Part shown: positions 23,101-34,845 of the stretch, in pieces | Numbering within the stretch: the stretch's first letter is position 1 | How the letters are laid out: each line of letters opens with the position of its first letter | Assembly: GCF_022965805.1 (NCBI RefSeq) | Contig: NC_133101.1 | Span: 18,943,054 to 19,007,053 of the forward strand | Reading direction: 5' to 3' | DNA: 64,000 nt | From: Primulina eburnea | Taxonomy: Eukaryota; Streptophyta; Magnoliopsida; Lamiales; Gesneriaceae | The notes under the pieces: generated by a model | Database searches by the model: none | The model's input: only the letters and a program-made list of their open reading frames with translations | Told to the model about the DNA's origin: nothing | Translations under genes and position numbers: made by a program

Positions 23101-23928
23101 CGTGAGGGGAAAAGGCCCCAGAGGGAACCCATTTTCGGGAAAAGACCTTTGAGGGAACCCCGACGATCGTATTTATATTCGAAAGAGGATAGGCCAAGGC
23201 TCAGTTGACGGGTGGGAGTGTCGCTGATGTCCCCGCCGACCAGTACTGTGGTTACATGTAGATGGATCCATTGACTTTTGAGGTTTGAGGAAAGTCACAA
23301 TTAACGATCTGAATTCAACAAAGGGAAAGGAAAAGGAAAATGCTTATGATCATGATTAAATGTTTTTTTGTCATGTTGAGGAAAAAAGAAAAAGGTTAAA
23401 GTTTATGTGTGAATTTCATGAAAAGTTATTTTGAGGTAAAAGTCTGTTGCATGCGATTTTATACGTATTATTTGTTATTAAGATTATGGTGTGTTGAGTC
23501 TTTAGACTCACTAGGTGTAATGGATGCAGGTGAGTTTGAGGGAGGACTTGATGGGTGATTTTGCTGGACTGTCGGTGCACACAACCCGAGGACCAGCGCT
23601 TCTATTTTTTCCTATTTACGATTTATGATTCATGATTTACGTTTAAAGATTTTAAGACTATTTGTTTATACTTTTGAGAGCTTTTTGAGAGTTTTAGTAT
23701 GGGCTATACTTTTCAAATTTATTGCCTTTTAGGTTGGTAAAACATGCGACAATTTCATTTTTATGACTATTTCACTTGATTTTAAAATGCTAGTTGGTTG
23801 ATGTTTTAATTTAAAGGGTAAAATATTTTATTAAATATTTTCATGAAGTATATGTATATGGCCGAAATTGAGTGTGTTAAAAAAAATTCTAGTACTTTTA
23901 AAGCAATCAAAAGGGCAGACGTTTCAGT

Positions 23929-23946
23929 TGGTATCAGAGCAAAGGT
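23929..23946 (+). other. Primer-binding site, initiator-Met type (F)
   Basis: tggtatcagagcaaaggt lies two bases after the LTR end; tggtatcagagc is the complement of the initiator tRNA-Met 3' end used by chromoviruses. Confidence 0.92.
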
Positions 23947-24148
23947 CATGTAAAGGGTTGTGCCACCATCAGCGCCGAGAAGATCAGTCGTCAAACCTCA
24001 AAGTTGTAAGTTTTACATGCTTTATATGATTCAGTATGATGTTACCTACTTAACGATATGAATATTATGTTTACGCTACATGTTAACTAGCCTTTTTAGT
24101 ATTTATGCTTTGCATGCTTAAATTGCTAAATGAGTTAGGATATGTCAC

Positions 24149-25303
24149 ATGATTAGAGAACTTAGATTTGAATGCATGTTGGTTACGTTAGAATCTGGAA
24201 AACGTTCAGATAAAATACCTCCTAGACGTGCCCTCGTTAATGGAAACCAAGCCGAGAATAGTGTGAATCATCAAGGAGATGGACCCCCACCAACACCACC
24301 AGTGGATCCTGCTACTCTTGCTTTAGAGGGGATGGCTCGTCTCTTCGAGCAACAGTTACAGTAGCAGCAGTTGCAGCAAATGCAACAGCAGCAGTTACAG
24401 CAGCCACCTAGACCACAACATGATATTTTTGAGCAGTTCCGGAGGCTAGGGTGCCAAAGGAATTTTATGGCACTACCGATCTTTTTGCTGCAGAGGGTAG
24501 GATGCGTTCTCTTGAGGTACACTTTCGCTAACTTGATATGGGAGATGCGGACCGTGTGAGGTGTACCACTTATCTGTTTAGAGATGATGCTTCCTTATGG
24601 TGGGAAGGAGTAGAGCACGGTGTTAACTTGGATACACTTACTTGGGCTCAATTCAAGACGATATTCTATGAGAAGTATTTTACTGCTGATATTAGAGGGC
24701 GGCTGAAGAGAGAGTTTATGAGCCTCCGTCAGAGAGACTCGACTATTTCTGAGTTTGTGAAGAAGTTTGATAGGGGTTGTCATTTTGTACCCATTATTGC
24801 CAGGGATGCCGAAGAGAAGTTTAGTCACTTTATGGACGGTCTACGACCTACCATCCAGAATAATGTTATGATGATGTGTCCTTTGGATTATCCTACTGCC
24901 GTCACTTATGCCTTCCAGTCTGAACAGTCTTTGAAGGACATCGATTTTGAGATCCAGCGCAAGAGGCAGCACTTTCAGAATAATAATCAGCCGAATAAAA
25001 AGCCATATACGGGTCTTCTTAGACCTCAAGGGCCTCAAAAGCCCCAAAGTCCAGTCAAGAAGTCAGCTCCACCAAAGCCACAAAATCCTGGAGCACCAAA
25101 GCCTGCTGAGAGGCAACTATGCAAGGAGTGCAATCGCCTACATCTTGGCAAACGTGAATGGGGATCATTTAAATGTTTCTACTACAAAGAGGCTGGACAC
25201 AAAGCTATCGAGTGGCCAAAGAGGAAAGCAGCTACTACGGCACGAGCTTATGTTATGAATGCAGAAGAAGCTGAGGAAGAGGCAGACACTACACTCATTA
25301 CGG
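24149..25303 (+). pseudogene. gag: F gag (capsid and nucleocapsid), disrupted
   Basis: N-terminal part from 24149, then a TAG at 24362-24364 within a glutamine-rich tract, a frameshift near 24450 and a stop just before 24538. The remaining 255 codons carry the capsid domain (for example DDASLWWEGVEHGVNLDTLTW and FMSLRQRDSTISEFVKKFDR). A proline-rich linker and the nucleocapsid region follow (QLCKECNRLHLGK, then CFYYKEAGHKAIEWPKRK). The zinc knuckle has lost two of its three cysteines (Y and W replace C), so it could not bind zinc. The frame runs directly into a GT at 25304, the start of a candidate intron. Confidence 0.88.
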
Positions 25304-25944
25304 GTAACCTAGTAATTTAACATTTTTATATTGCTTATTATTGCATGAAATGTTAAATTGGTTATTAGATTTGGTTCAGGAACAAGATTTAACCTAGTGA
25401 AAATTAGGTTGCATGTTCTACTTGTTGGATTTAAGTTATTATTTTAGGAACCATAAAAAATGATGTTAATTTTGTGCCATATTTTATGGATGTTTTGATT
25501 CCAAATAAAAATTTGAGGGCCAAAATTTAAATAAAATCATAACTAAGGGGTTTTTATAAGGGTATCAAAATTATTGGGGTTAAATATGAAATTTTTGAGA
25601 ATTTAAGGGCTAAAAAGAAATTTTCGAAAATATATGGTCCGAAATGCAATTAACCAAAAGTTAAGGGACCATAATGTAATTGCCAAATTCTTAAAGACCA
25701 TGGTTGTATTTTTCGAAATCTTCAAGGACTAAAATCAAAAGTTTCAAAAATATAAGGGCCATAATGCAAATATCCAAAATTTTGGGGACTAGACTGCAAA
25801 TTTCGAAAAAATTGAAGGGCTAAAACGTAATTTTTCAAGAAATGCTTAAGTTAAACACACAATCTACATATAATTTTTGGAATTAATGATAGTAAATCTT
25901 TAAGCTTCAACACGAAAAGATTTAAAAGACATTTTTCGCCGCAG
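25304..25944 (+). other. Candidate spliceosomal intron between gag and protease of F
   Basis: 641 bp starting gtaacc after acgg and ending cgccgcag before agaggatc. Removing it joins the gag frame to the protease frame without a shift (…LIT, then RIIILGVATYALLDSG). Inside are stops in all frames and degenerate repeats of about 45 bp built on words like aagggaccataatgcaat and tttcgaaaa (about 25500-25845). The protein homology that surrounds it is normally continuous in this element group. Confidence 0.5.
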
Positions 25945-28900
25945 AGAGGATCATCATTCTAGGTGTAGCTACCTATGCATTGCTAGATTCGGGAGCTACA
26001 CATTTATTCATATCTGAAACCTTCACCAAAAGACTGAAAATTACTCCTCAAGATATGGGTTTGGGTTTCAAAGTTTCTATCCTCTCCGGTGTTCAAATGC
26101 TCACGTCTAAGATTGTCAAGAATCTGGAGCTTCGTTTATTCGAGGATGTTGTGCGGGCAGATCTTATTGTGCTTCCTATGCCCGAATTCGATATTATACT
26201 CGGCATGGATTGGTTATCAGCGAATGGAGCTTCGATCAATTTTTGTCAGCGATCAGTATCTATTAGGCCACCTAGTGGTAAATCTTTTGTCTTCGAGGCG
26301 GCAAGAAACAAGCAAATGCCACACATTATCTCTTGTATATTTGCGAGGAAGCTTCTTAAGCGGGGATGCCAAGCTTTTCTAGCATGTGTCACTACTGCGC
26401 ATGCATCTAGTAGTCATAAGTTAGAAGATGTTGACATTGTCAGAGATTTCCCTAGCGTCTTTCCCGAGGACGTTGCTGGCATTCCGCCCGATTGTGAAGT
26501 GTAATTCTCTATTGATCTAATGCCGGGCACAGTTCCTATATCAAAAGCGCCTTATCTTCTAGCACCTGCAGAAATGAAAGAATTAAAAGATCGAATTCAA
26601 GAATTGCTAGACAAGGGTTTCATTCGCCCTAGTTACTCTCCATGGGGCGCTCCGATACTATTTGTGAAAAAGAAAGATGGTAGTATGCGTCTTTGCATTG
26701 ATTATTGAGAGCTTAATAGGGTTACCATCAAGAATAAGTATCCACTGCCAAGAATTGAGGATTTGTTTGATCAGTTGCAAGGAGCATCGATATTTTTTAA
26801 GATTGATTTGTGATCTAGATACCAGCAATTGATGGTAAAAGAGTCAGATGTCCACAAGACAACATTTCGCACGAGATATGGGCACAATGAGTTTATGGTC
26901 ATGCCATTCGGGTTGACCAATGCGCCAGCGATCTTCATGGATCTCATGAATCGCGTATTTCAGCCGTATCTGGATCAGTTTATTATTGTCTTCATTGATG
27001 ACATATTGATCTATTCCAAGAGCAGAGAGGAGCATAGCCGTCCTTTTAGTGCGGCACTGCAAGTACTGCAAGACAGAAAGCTTTATGCAAAGTTCAGCAA
27101 GTGCGAGTTTTGGCTTGATAGAGTGGCGTTCCTAGGCCACATCATTTCTAGTAGTGAAGTTTAAATTGATCCAAGTAAGGTTGAGGCAGTGAAAGAGTGG
27201 CCAATACCCAAGAGTGTTACCGAGATTCGCAGTTTCTTGGGATTTGCTGGCTATTATCGCAAGTTTATTCAGAGGTTCTCATCTATAGCGGTACCTATGA
27301 CCGCCTTGACAAAGAAAAATGCAAAGTTTATTTGGGGACCCGAGTGTCAAGACAGTTTTGACAAGTTGAAGCCAGCCTTGATACCAGCACCAGTGTAATC
27401 TATGCCTTCGGGGCAAGCGGCGTATGTTCTTTTTACCGACGCTTTTAAACTTGGTTTGGGCGCAGTTCTAATGCAAAACGACCGAGTTATCGCCTATGCG
27501 TCGAGACAGTTGAAAATTCACGAAAAGAACTACCCTACTCATGATCTTAAGCTTGCAGCAGTTGTCTTTGCACTAAAAATTTGGAGACACTACCTTTATG
27601 GGGAGAAGTGCAAGATATTCACTGATCATAAAAGTTTAAAATACTTCTTCACCCAAAAGGAGTTGAATATGAGACAGCGCAGATGGCTTGAGTTAGTAAA
27701 GGACTATGATTGTGACATTAGCTACCATCCGAGAAAAGCTCATGTAGTGGCAGACGCATTTAGTAGAAAAGCAGCAGTTATCACTCAATTATCATTCCAA
27801 AGACCGTTGCAGCCCGAGATACAGCAGTTTGAGCTCACAGTGTATGCTAGGGGCGAAGCCCCAAATCTTGCCACATTGTCAGTACAGTCGACTTTGAGAG
27901 ATAGAATCCGGGATGGACAGTCCACTGATGGGCAGTTGCAAAAGTGGAGAGCTAGAGATGAAGCCAAGGGCCGGAATCTATATTCAGTGGTGGATGGTTT
28001 AGTTCGTTATCGAGATCGTCTATGGATTCCTAGTGACAATTCTTAGAGAGATCTTATTATGAAGGAAGCCCATGACACACCTTACTCCATCCATCCGGGT
28101 AGTACGAAGATGTACAAAGATTTGCAGTTGTTATGTTGGTGGCCAGATATGAAGAGGGACATTCTGAGATTTGTATCCGAGTGTTTGACTTGTCAACAAG
28201 TCAAAGAAGAGCATCAAAGACCCGCGGAGAAATTGAAGCCACTCCCTATTCCCGAGTGGGAATGGGAAAATATCACTATGGACTTTGTAGTAGGATTGCC
28301 AAAGACCGTTAAGGGATTGAATGCCATTTGAGTGATAGTGGATCGTCTTAAGAAAGAAACGCATTTTCTACCTATTAAGAGGATGTTCACCATGGTTCAG
28401 TATGCAGAGTTATATATTCGGGAGATAGTTTGTCTGTATGGGATTCCAGTGTCTATTGTTTCTGACTGAGATCCGAGATTTACGTCATCTTTTTGGAAAA
28501 GTCTGCATGCAGCGATGGGGACCAAGTTATTATTCAGTACAACATTCCATCCTCAAACCGATGGTCAGTCAGAAATAGTTATACAGAATTTGGAAGATCT
28601 ACTGCGAGCATGTGTTATTGATTTCCAAGGCAGTTGGGAACCAAAGTTACCTCTAGTGGAGTTCACTTACAATAATATTTTCCAATCATCAATCGGGATT
28701 GCTCCTTTTGAGGCACTTTATAGAAGGAAATGTAGATCTCCTATTCATTGGGACGAGGTTGGGGAAAGAAAAGATATTGGTCCGGATGTGATTGAAGAGA
28801 CTGCCGAGCTTGTAGTCAAAATTTGTGAGACAATGAAGACTGCACAAAGCCAACAAAAGAGTTATGCAGACAAAAGACGTAGGGACTTAGAGTTTGAAGT

Positions 28901-29324
28901 GAGCGATCATGTATTTGTGAAAATAACACCCATGAAGGGTGTTATGCGCTTTGGCAAGAAAGGCAAGCTTGGTCCTAGATTTATAGGTCCGTTTGAGATT
29001 TTGGAGAGGATTGGAGCACTAGCTTATAGAGTGGCATTGCCACCCGTACTTTCTGGAGTTCATAATGTGTTCAATATTTCGATGCTGCGGAAGCACATGT
29101 CGAATCCGTCACATGTACTAAATTATGAACCTCTTCAATTAACTCCAAATATGACATATGAAGAAAGACTTGTCCAGATCTTAGCAAGGCAAGAAAGAAG
29201 GTTGCGGAACAAAGTCATTCCAATGGTCAAGGTCAAGTGGCTGAATCACTCGGAGGAGGAAGCTACTTGGGAAACCGAGAGGGACTTGAGGAGTTGCTAT
29301 CCAGATCTATTCGGTAAGTTCTAA
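25945..29324 (+). pseudogene. pol: F pol: protease, RT, RNase H, integrase, chromodomain
   Basis: A single frame throughout with no frameshift but stops at 26502, 26706, 26811, 27162, 27396, 28044, 28329 and 28467. Protease active site LLDSGATH is at about 25980. RT shows [10 protein letters not shown] near 26992, RNase [10 protein letters not shown] near 27621, an integrase zinc region about 28080-28195, MDFVVGLPK near 28279 and HPQTDGQSE near 28551. The C-terminal chromodomain (KVIPMVKVKWLNHSEEEATWETE) ends at 29324. About half of the stops are explained by C-to-T type changes (CGA to TGA, TGG to TGA) when compared with copy G. Confidence 0.93.
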
Positions 29325-29363
29325 TTTCGAGGACGAAATTTTATTTAGGGGGGGGAGAGAAAT

Positions 29364-32342
29364 TGTAAGGTCAAAAATTAAGACGACGTATTTCAACTGC
29401 TTGCAAATCTAGAAAATATGAAAAAATAAGTAATTAATTGATTTTAATTGCTTATTGAGCGTGTGACATACATGCTTATATGTTAAATAGGATTTTATTA
29501 TCATCAAGCATAAAATTGTATTTTTAAGGAATATTAAAGTTGCGATCGAGGAACAGATACCGAGGATTGAAAAACTTAAAATGTTTTTATTAAATAATTA
29601 TTTTAATTGTTTAAAATAAAGTTGATGGTTTTTCATATTTTTGAAAATAAGGGGTTTTGAGGTGATTTTATACTCCGGGACGTAAATTTTATCTGTGTTG
29701 GTTTTTTAATAAAAATGCGAGCTTTTTGGCAACCCGACTAATAAATTCAAAAATTTATTTAAACAAAAACCTTGTTAATATTTTATTAAATCCTAATTAA
29801 AACTAATGAGCTTAATTTATTGGCTTAATAGGCCCAAGCCTAGTTAATAGTTTAATTATTATTTTAAAAAATAAAACCCTATACCTAGCAACACAAACTC
29901 ACGCCTCCCACTCTTAAATTCAAAAAACTCTCCCCTAAAAGCACACAACACACACGGCACACACACACACCACAAAGGGAAGGGATTTTCGAAGGTCAAG
30001 GAGGAAAAAACCAAAGGTTTCACTCCGTTCTTCGACGTCAATGGTTTTTCGTGTGTATATAACGCAAAGGCACACCATACATCTCTTTTTCTCATCCATC
30101 ATGTCATAATATAGTTTAAAAGTCATGTGCATGATAAACCATGAAGTTGCCTTGTTTATTTTCGAATTATTGCACTTGTATATATTAAATCCATGAGGTT
30201 TGATTCAAAAACTTGTTCTAGGCATGTTAAGGGGCTGCCATGATGTCAAAGTATGTTTATGCAAGGCTTTTATATGAACTAGAGTCCTAACCAAACACCA
30301 AATTCACGGCAGAAACATGCACAGGCTGGAAATCGGTTTGTTGCTGTCAAGGTTATGGCTTCGGGTTTCCTTGGTGAAGGGGAGGGCAGGCCTTGGATTG
30401 GGTTTAGGGATGGCCTAGGGTCTGGTTGTGTCAAGGGGAGAGTCCTAGCCAAGCTAGGACTCGTTTTAGAAGGGCTGGGAGGACTCCTCCCCGAGAGCGA
30501 GCTTCAGTTTTGCGCAGGGTTCGCGCAGCTTGTTGGGAGGGAAGGGCTCGGTCCAGGGCTCAGAGGCTGGGCTAGGGCGAGTCCTCAGGGTCCTAGATAG
30601 GTGTTCTAGAGGGTGGTTTGGGTGCTAGAGCGATGGCTTGGTCCATAGATTCACAAACTTAGAGCCCTTGCTTATTGGAACTCTCGGCTGCAGCACTTGG
30701 AGGTTGCTAGCGTTCGTTTCTGGGTTTTGGGTTGGGTTCTAAGTGATCTAAAGGTCCAGGAGGGTACTCTATGGTGTTGGTCAGGGTTTAGATCAACTTG
30801 GTTTGGGGGCAATTCGAGAAAATTGAAAGATGGTTCGGGGTCGAAGTTTATGTGTCAAAATAGGGTTTCTAAACTTAAATTAATTGAAAAACACCTCACG
30901 GGGGTCGAGTGGTTCATAAGGGCTAAAATAATATAAAAAGACTAAATTTTATATTACAGTTTGGGATTTTTCGGGATTAAAACACCGTCAAAACAATTAA
31001 TTAAAGATAAATGAAAAAGTCTAATCTTTAAGCTAAATAAAATTGTGGGAAAATTAATTTAGGATTAAATAATTATTTGAGACATGTAAGAGTCAATAAA
31101 TTCAAGAAAAAGTCAAAATCGAGGAATTTTACGTCTAGGGGTAAAACGGTCTTTTTACACCTAAAATTAGTAAACGTCATGATAGTGCCCTAAATGTTGT
31201 TTTTATGATATTATGATTATTTTAAATTTTTATGAAATGTTCATGATTAAATTATGATTTTTAAATGTCTATTTGATTTTTATGGTTTAAGGAAGACATT
31301 TAAAAGACATGTTGCATGCTTGGTTTCAAAAGCAAAAATGTTATGTTATGCATGATTTTTTAAAGTGATGTGCATGTAAATCGTTGAAGGAAGTGAAGTA
31401 ATTATGACTAATTCGATAATATTGGAGATATCGTGAGGGCGACGATCCCAGTGGGAGCCCGACGATCGTATTTCCATTATTACGAATATGAGGATATGAG
31501 GTAAAGTTAAGAATGAGAATATCGTGAGGGGAAAAGGCCCCAGAGGGAACCCATTTGTGGGAAAAAACCCCCGAGGGAACCCCGACGATCGTATTTCTAC
31601 AAGAAAGAGGATAGGCCAAGGCTCAGTTGACGAGTGAGAGTGTCGCTGATGTCCCCGCCGCCCAATACTGTGATTACATGTAGATGGATCCATTGACTTT
31701 TGATGTTTGAGAAAAATCACAATTAACGATCTGAATTCAACAAAGGGAAAAAAAAGAAAATGTTTATGATCATGATTAAAGGTTTTTATGTCATGTTGAG
31801 GAAAAAGAAAAGGTTAAAGTTTATGTTTGCATGTCATGAAAAGTTATTTTGACGTAAAAGTAATTTCTCTGTTGCATGCGATTTTATACATATTATTTGT
31901 TATAAAAATTATGGTGTGTTGAGTCTTTAGACTCACTAGATGTGATGGATACAGGTGAGTTTGAGGGAGGACTTGATGGGTGATTTTGCTGGACTGTCGG
32001 TGCACACAACCCGAGGACCAGCGCTTCTATTTTTCCGCATTTACGATTTATGATACATGATTTACTCTAAAGATTTTAAGACTATTTATTTATGCTTTTG
32101 AGAGGTTTAGTATGGGCTATACTTTTCAAATTTATTTCTTTTTAGGTTTGTAAAACATGCGACGATTTCATTTTTATGACTATTTCACTTGATTTTAAAA
32201 TGTCAGTTGGTTGATGTTTTTTTTTAAAGGGTAAAATATTTTATAAAAATATTTTCATGAAGTATATGTATATGGCCAAAAGTTGAGTGTGTTAAAAAAA
32301 ATTCTAGTGCTTTTTAAGCAATAAAAAAGGGCAGACGTTTCA
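29364..32342 (+). repeat. 3' LTR of F
   Basis: 2979 bp from tgtaaggtcaaaaatt to gcagacgtttca, right after the polypurine tract. It contains a stretch with accaaaccctag-like and gctaggactc words and no supported gene. Confidence 0.9.
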
Positions 32343-34845
32343 ATTTCCATAAGTTCAAAGGCCTAAAAACGCAACTAAAGACAACAAACCAGTAGCGTGC
32401 AAGCTGGAAGCACTTTTCTGTTATGGATTTTGAGGGGCTCGATTTCATGGGTTAAGGGTGTTGGGCTTGGTCTCTGCTTGTGCAGGGCTAGCTAGGGTCT
32501 TATATAAGCCAGGAATAGAGTCCTAGCACGCTAGGACTCGAACACCAGGGCTGGGAAGGAGTCCTAGCAAGCTAGGACTCTAACCCGTGAGTGCAAGGGA
32601 AGCATTGCAGGTTTGCTGCTGGTGCAGGGAAGAGAGTAGCTCGGCCAGAGGGTCTGGTCTGGGTTAGGTTAGGTACTTAGGGTCCTAGGAGGGTGTTTGA
32701 GAGGCTAGTTCAAGGGCTGGCTCGTTGATTAGAAGCCTAGCATCAGAAAACGTGAGAAAGGTGTTTGGCAGCAAGGGTGTTGTGTGAGGTTGCTGTCTTG
32801 TTCAGTTAGGTTTCTGTGTGCGGTCAGGGGCTGGTCTTGGTCTGGGCGTGGTCTAGGTAAGGTTAGGGTCATGAGGGGTCAAGTGATTAGGGGCTAGAAG
32901 TGTCCTAGTTGGGCTAGGAGTCCTAAATATTCTAGGAGACTCACACACAAAACATGTAGTATTTTGAGTCAAGTTACAGCAGGGATTTTGCGATTTACTG
33001 GCTGGTTATATGGGCTGGACATGGTTAGTAGGGTCCATAAGTGGGTTGGCTAGGGTTTGGTTCAAGGTGGCTCGGGCGTTGCTCGAATAAATTAGGAGAT
33101 GGCTCGGTGTGTTCGGTAGGGTGTCAAAAACAAAAATTAAAAGGCTAAAATCGAATCCATGGGTCCATGGGTCCACGGGTGTGGATCATGACTTGGGAGG
33201 GTAGAATAAATCTTAAAAATGTTATGTTTAAAATTTGGGATCAAAATAATGAGTTTTGGATTTATTCGAGATTTAATCGCCACACGAAACGCTAATTAAT
33301 GAGTTAATAGAAATGCCTAGTTTTAAGCTTTGTAAAATTATGCAAATTTAAGCTTAAATAATTATTAAAAGTCTAAGTTTTTTATTTGGGAATTTTATAT
33401 TAAGGTTTGGTTTAATTCGAGACTAAAACGCAGTAATACGTCTTAATTAAAAGATTAAATTAAAAGTCCTCGATTTAAGCTAAATAAAAATATGAGAAAA
33501 TTCATGTAAGCTTAAATAATTATTTGAGACATGTTTAAGTCAATGAAATTAAGAAAATGTCAAAAACGGGAAATTATACGTCTAGGGGTAAAACGATCAT
33601 TTTACACCTAGAAATTAGTAAACGTTATGGCAGTGTCCTGAATGTTGTTTTATATGCTAATATGATTATGCAAGTGTTTATGAATTTTTATGACATGGAT
33701 TTTAAATGTTTACGATTTATTATGCCAAAATGTTATTCTAAAAGGTTATGATTTAATATGTTAAAATGTTTATGATTTAAATGCATATTTTAAATTTTTA
33801 TGATGTTGAGATGTTTATTTAAAAGATTTATGGATTTTATATGTTAAAAGGTTTTTTTTTAAATGTTTATGGATTTTTATGAGGAAACGATGACGTTAAA
33901 AAATATGTTGCATGCTTGTTTTTAAAAGGAAAAGAATTTTAAATGAGTGATTCTTATAAAGTGATGACACTGTAAAACGTTGAAAAAAGTGAAGTAATTG
34001 TGACTAATGAGGATATGAGGATATGATTGAGAATAGGCGAAGGCTCAGTTGACGAATTTATGTCGCTAATGTCCCCGTCATCCAGTACTGTGGTTACATG
34101 TAGATGGATCCATCGACTTCTTGAGGATTGAGGAAAGTCACAATTAACGATCTGAATTCAATGAAAGGTAAAATATTTATGATCATGATGAAAGGATATA
34201 TGTTATGAAATGAGAAAAAAGAAAATGTTGAGGTTTATGTTATGCATGTTCATATGAATATGTTGAGGATGATATGAAAATGTTTACGAAAATGTTTATG
34301 AAAAGTTTATGAAAATGTCTATGTTTAAAATTGATGCTTCATTATGAAAATGTTTTATTTAAAGTTATGCATCATGAAAATGTTAATGTTTAACGTTTAT
34401 GCATCTTCATGAAAACGATATTTTAAGTACAAATATTTTTACGATGCATGTGTTCTGTATATGTAGTATTTGTTATCAAGGATATGACGTGTTGAGTCTT
34501 TAGACTCACTAAGTGTGATTGATCCAGGTGATTATTATAATTAGGATAATGGAGATCTTGATTGTTGACTTTGCTGGACTGAAGGTACACATAACCCGAG
34601 TACCGACGGTAGTTTTTCGCACTAGTTATGATTTATGATTTTAAGTGATGTTAAAGATAATTTTACGACAATTATTTATGAGTGGTTTTTGAAAGGTTAC
34701 AGAATTAGCTATATTTTTCAAATGATATTTTTATGTTTAGTAAAATGATGTCAAAAATATTTTATGGTTCGACCGAATGCTAGGTGAGTTTGAAAAAAAA
34801 AGTCTCTAGTATATTTTAAGAAAACGAATAGCAGGACATTTCAGT
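32343..34845 (+). repeat. Related chromovirus LTR remnant, 5'-truncated
   Basis: Similar in layout to the F and G LTRs (repeated gctaggactc words near 32530-32580, the tagatggatccat block near 34100, end gcaggacatttca) but clearly diverged. It starts at the F boundary, lacks its beginning, and is joined directly to protease sequence of G at 34846 with no primer site or gag. It is probably the 5' LTR of G after a deletion, though a separate LTR is possible. Confidence 0.7.

Larger units (their letters stand above)
19204..23926 (+). repeat. 5' LTR of F, 5'-truncated and interrupted
   Basis: Matches the 3' LTR at 29364-32342 from about its base 206 onward and ends with gcagacgtttca just before the primer site. 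It is split by the solo LTR at 19721-21631. An open frame of 212 codons at 21911-22549 is glycine-rich, broken in the other LTR copy and not considered a gene. Confidence 0.88.
19204..32342 (+). mobile_element. Chromovirus F (Tekay/Del type), nearly complete
   Basis: Order is 5' LTR (missing about its first 205 bp and carrying a nested solo LTR), initiator-Met primer site, gag, candidate intron, protease-RT-RNase H-integrase-chromodomain, polypurine tract (ggggggggagaga) and 3' LTR. LTRs are close to 3 kb, long for the group. gag has one stop and a frameshift. pol keeps a single frame with about eight stops. The copy is not functional. Confidence 0.88.
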
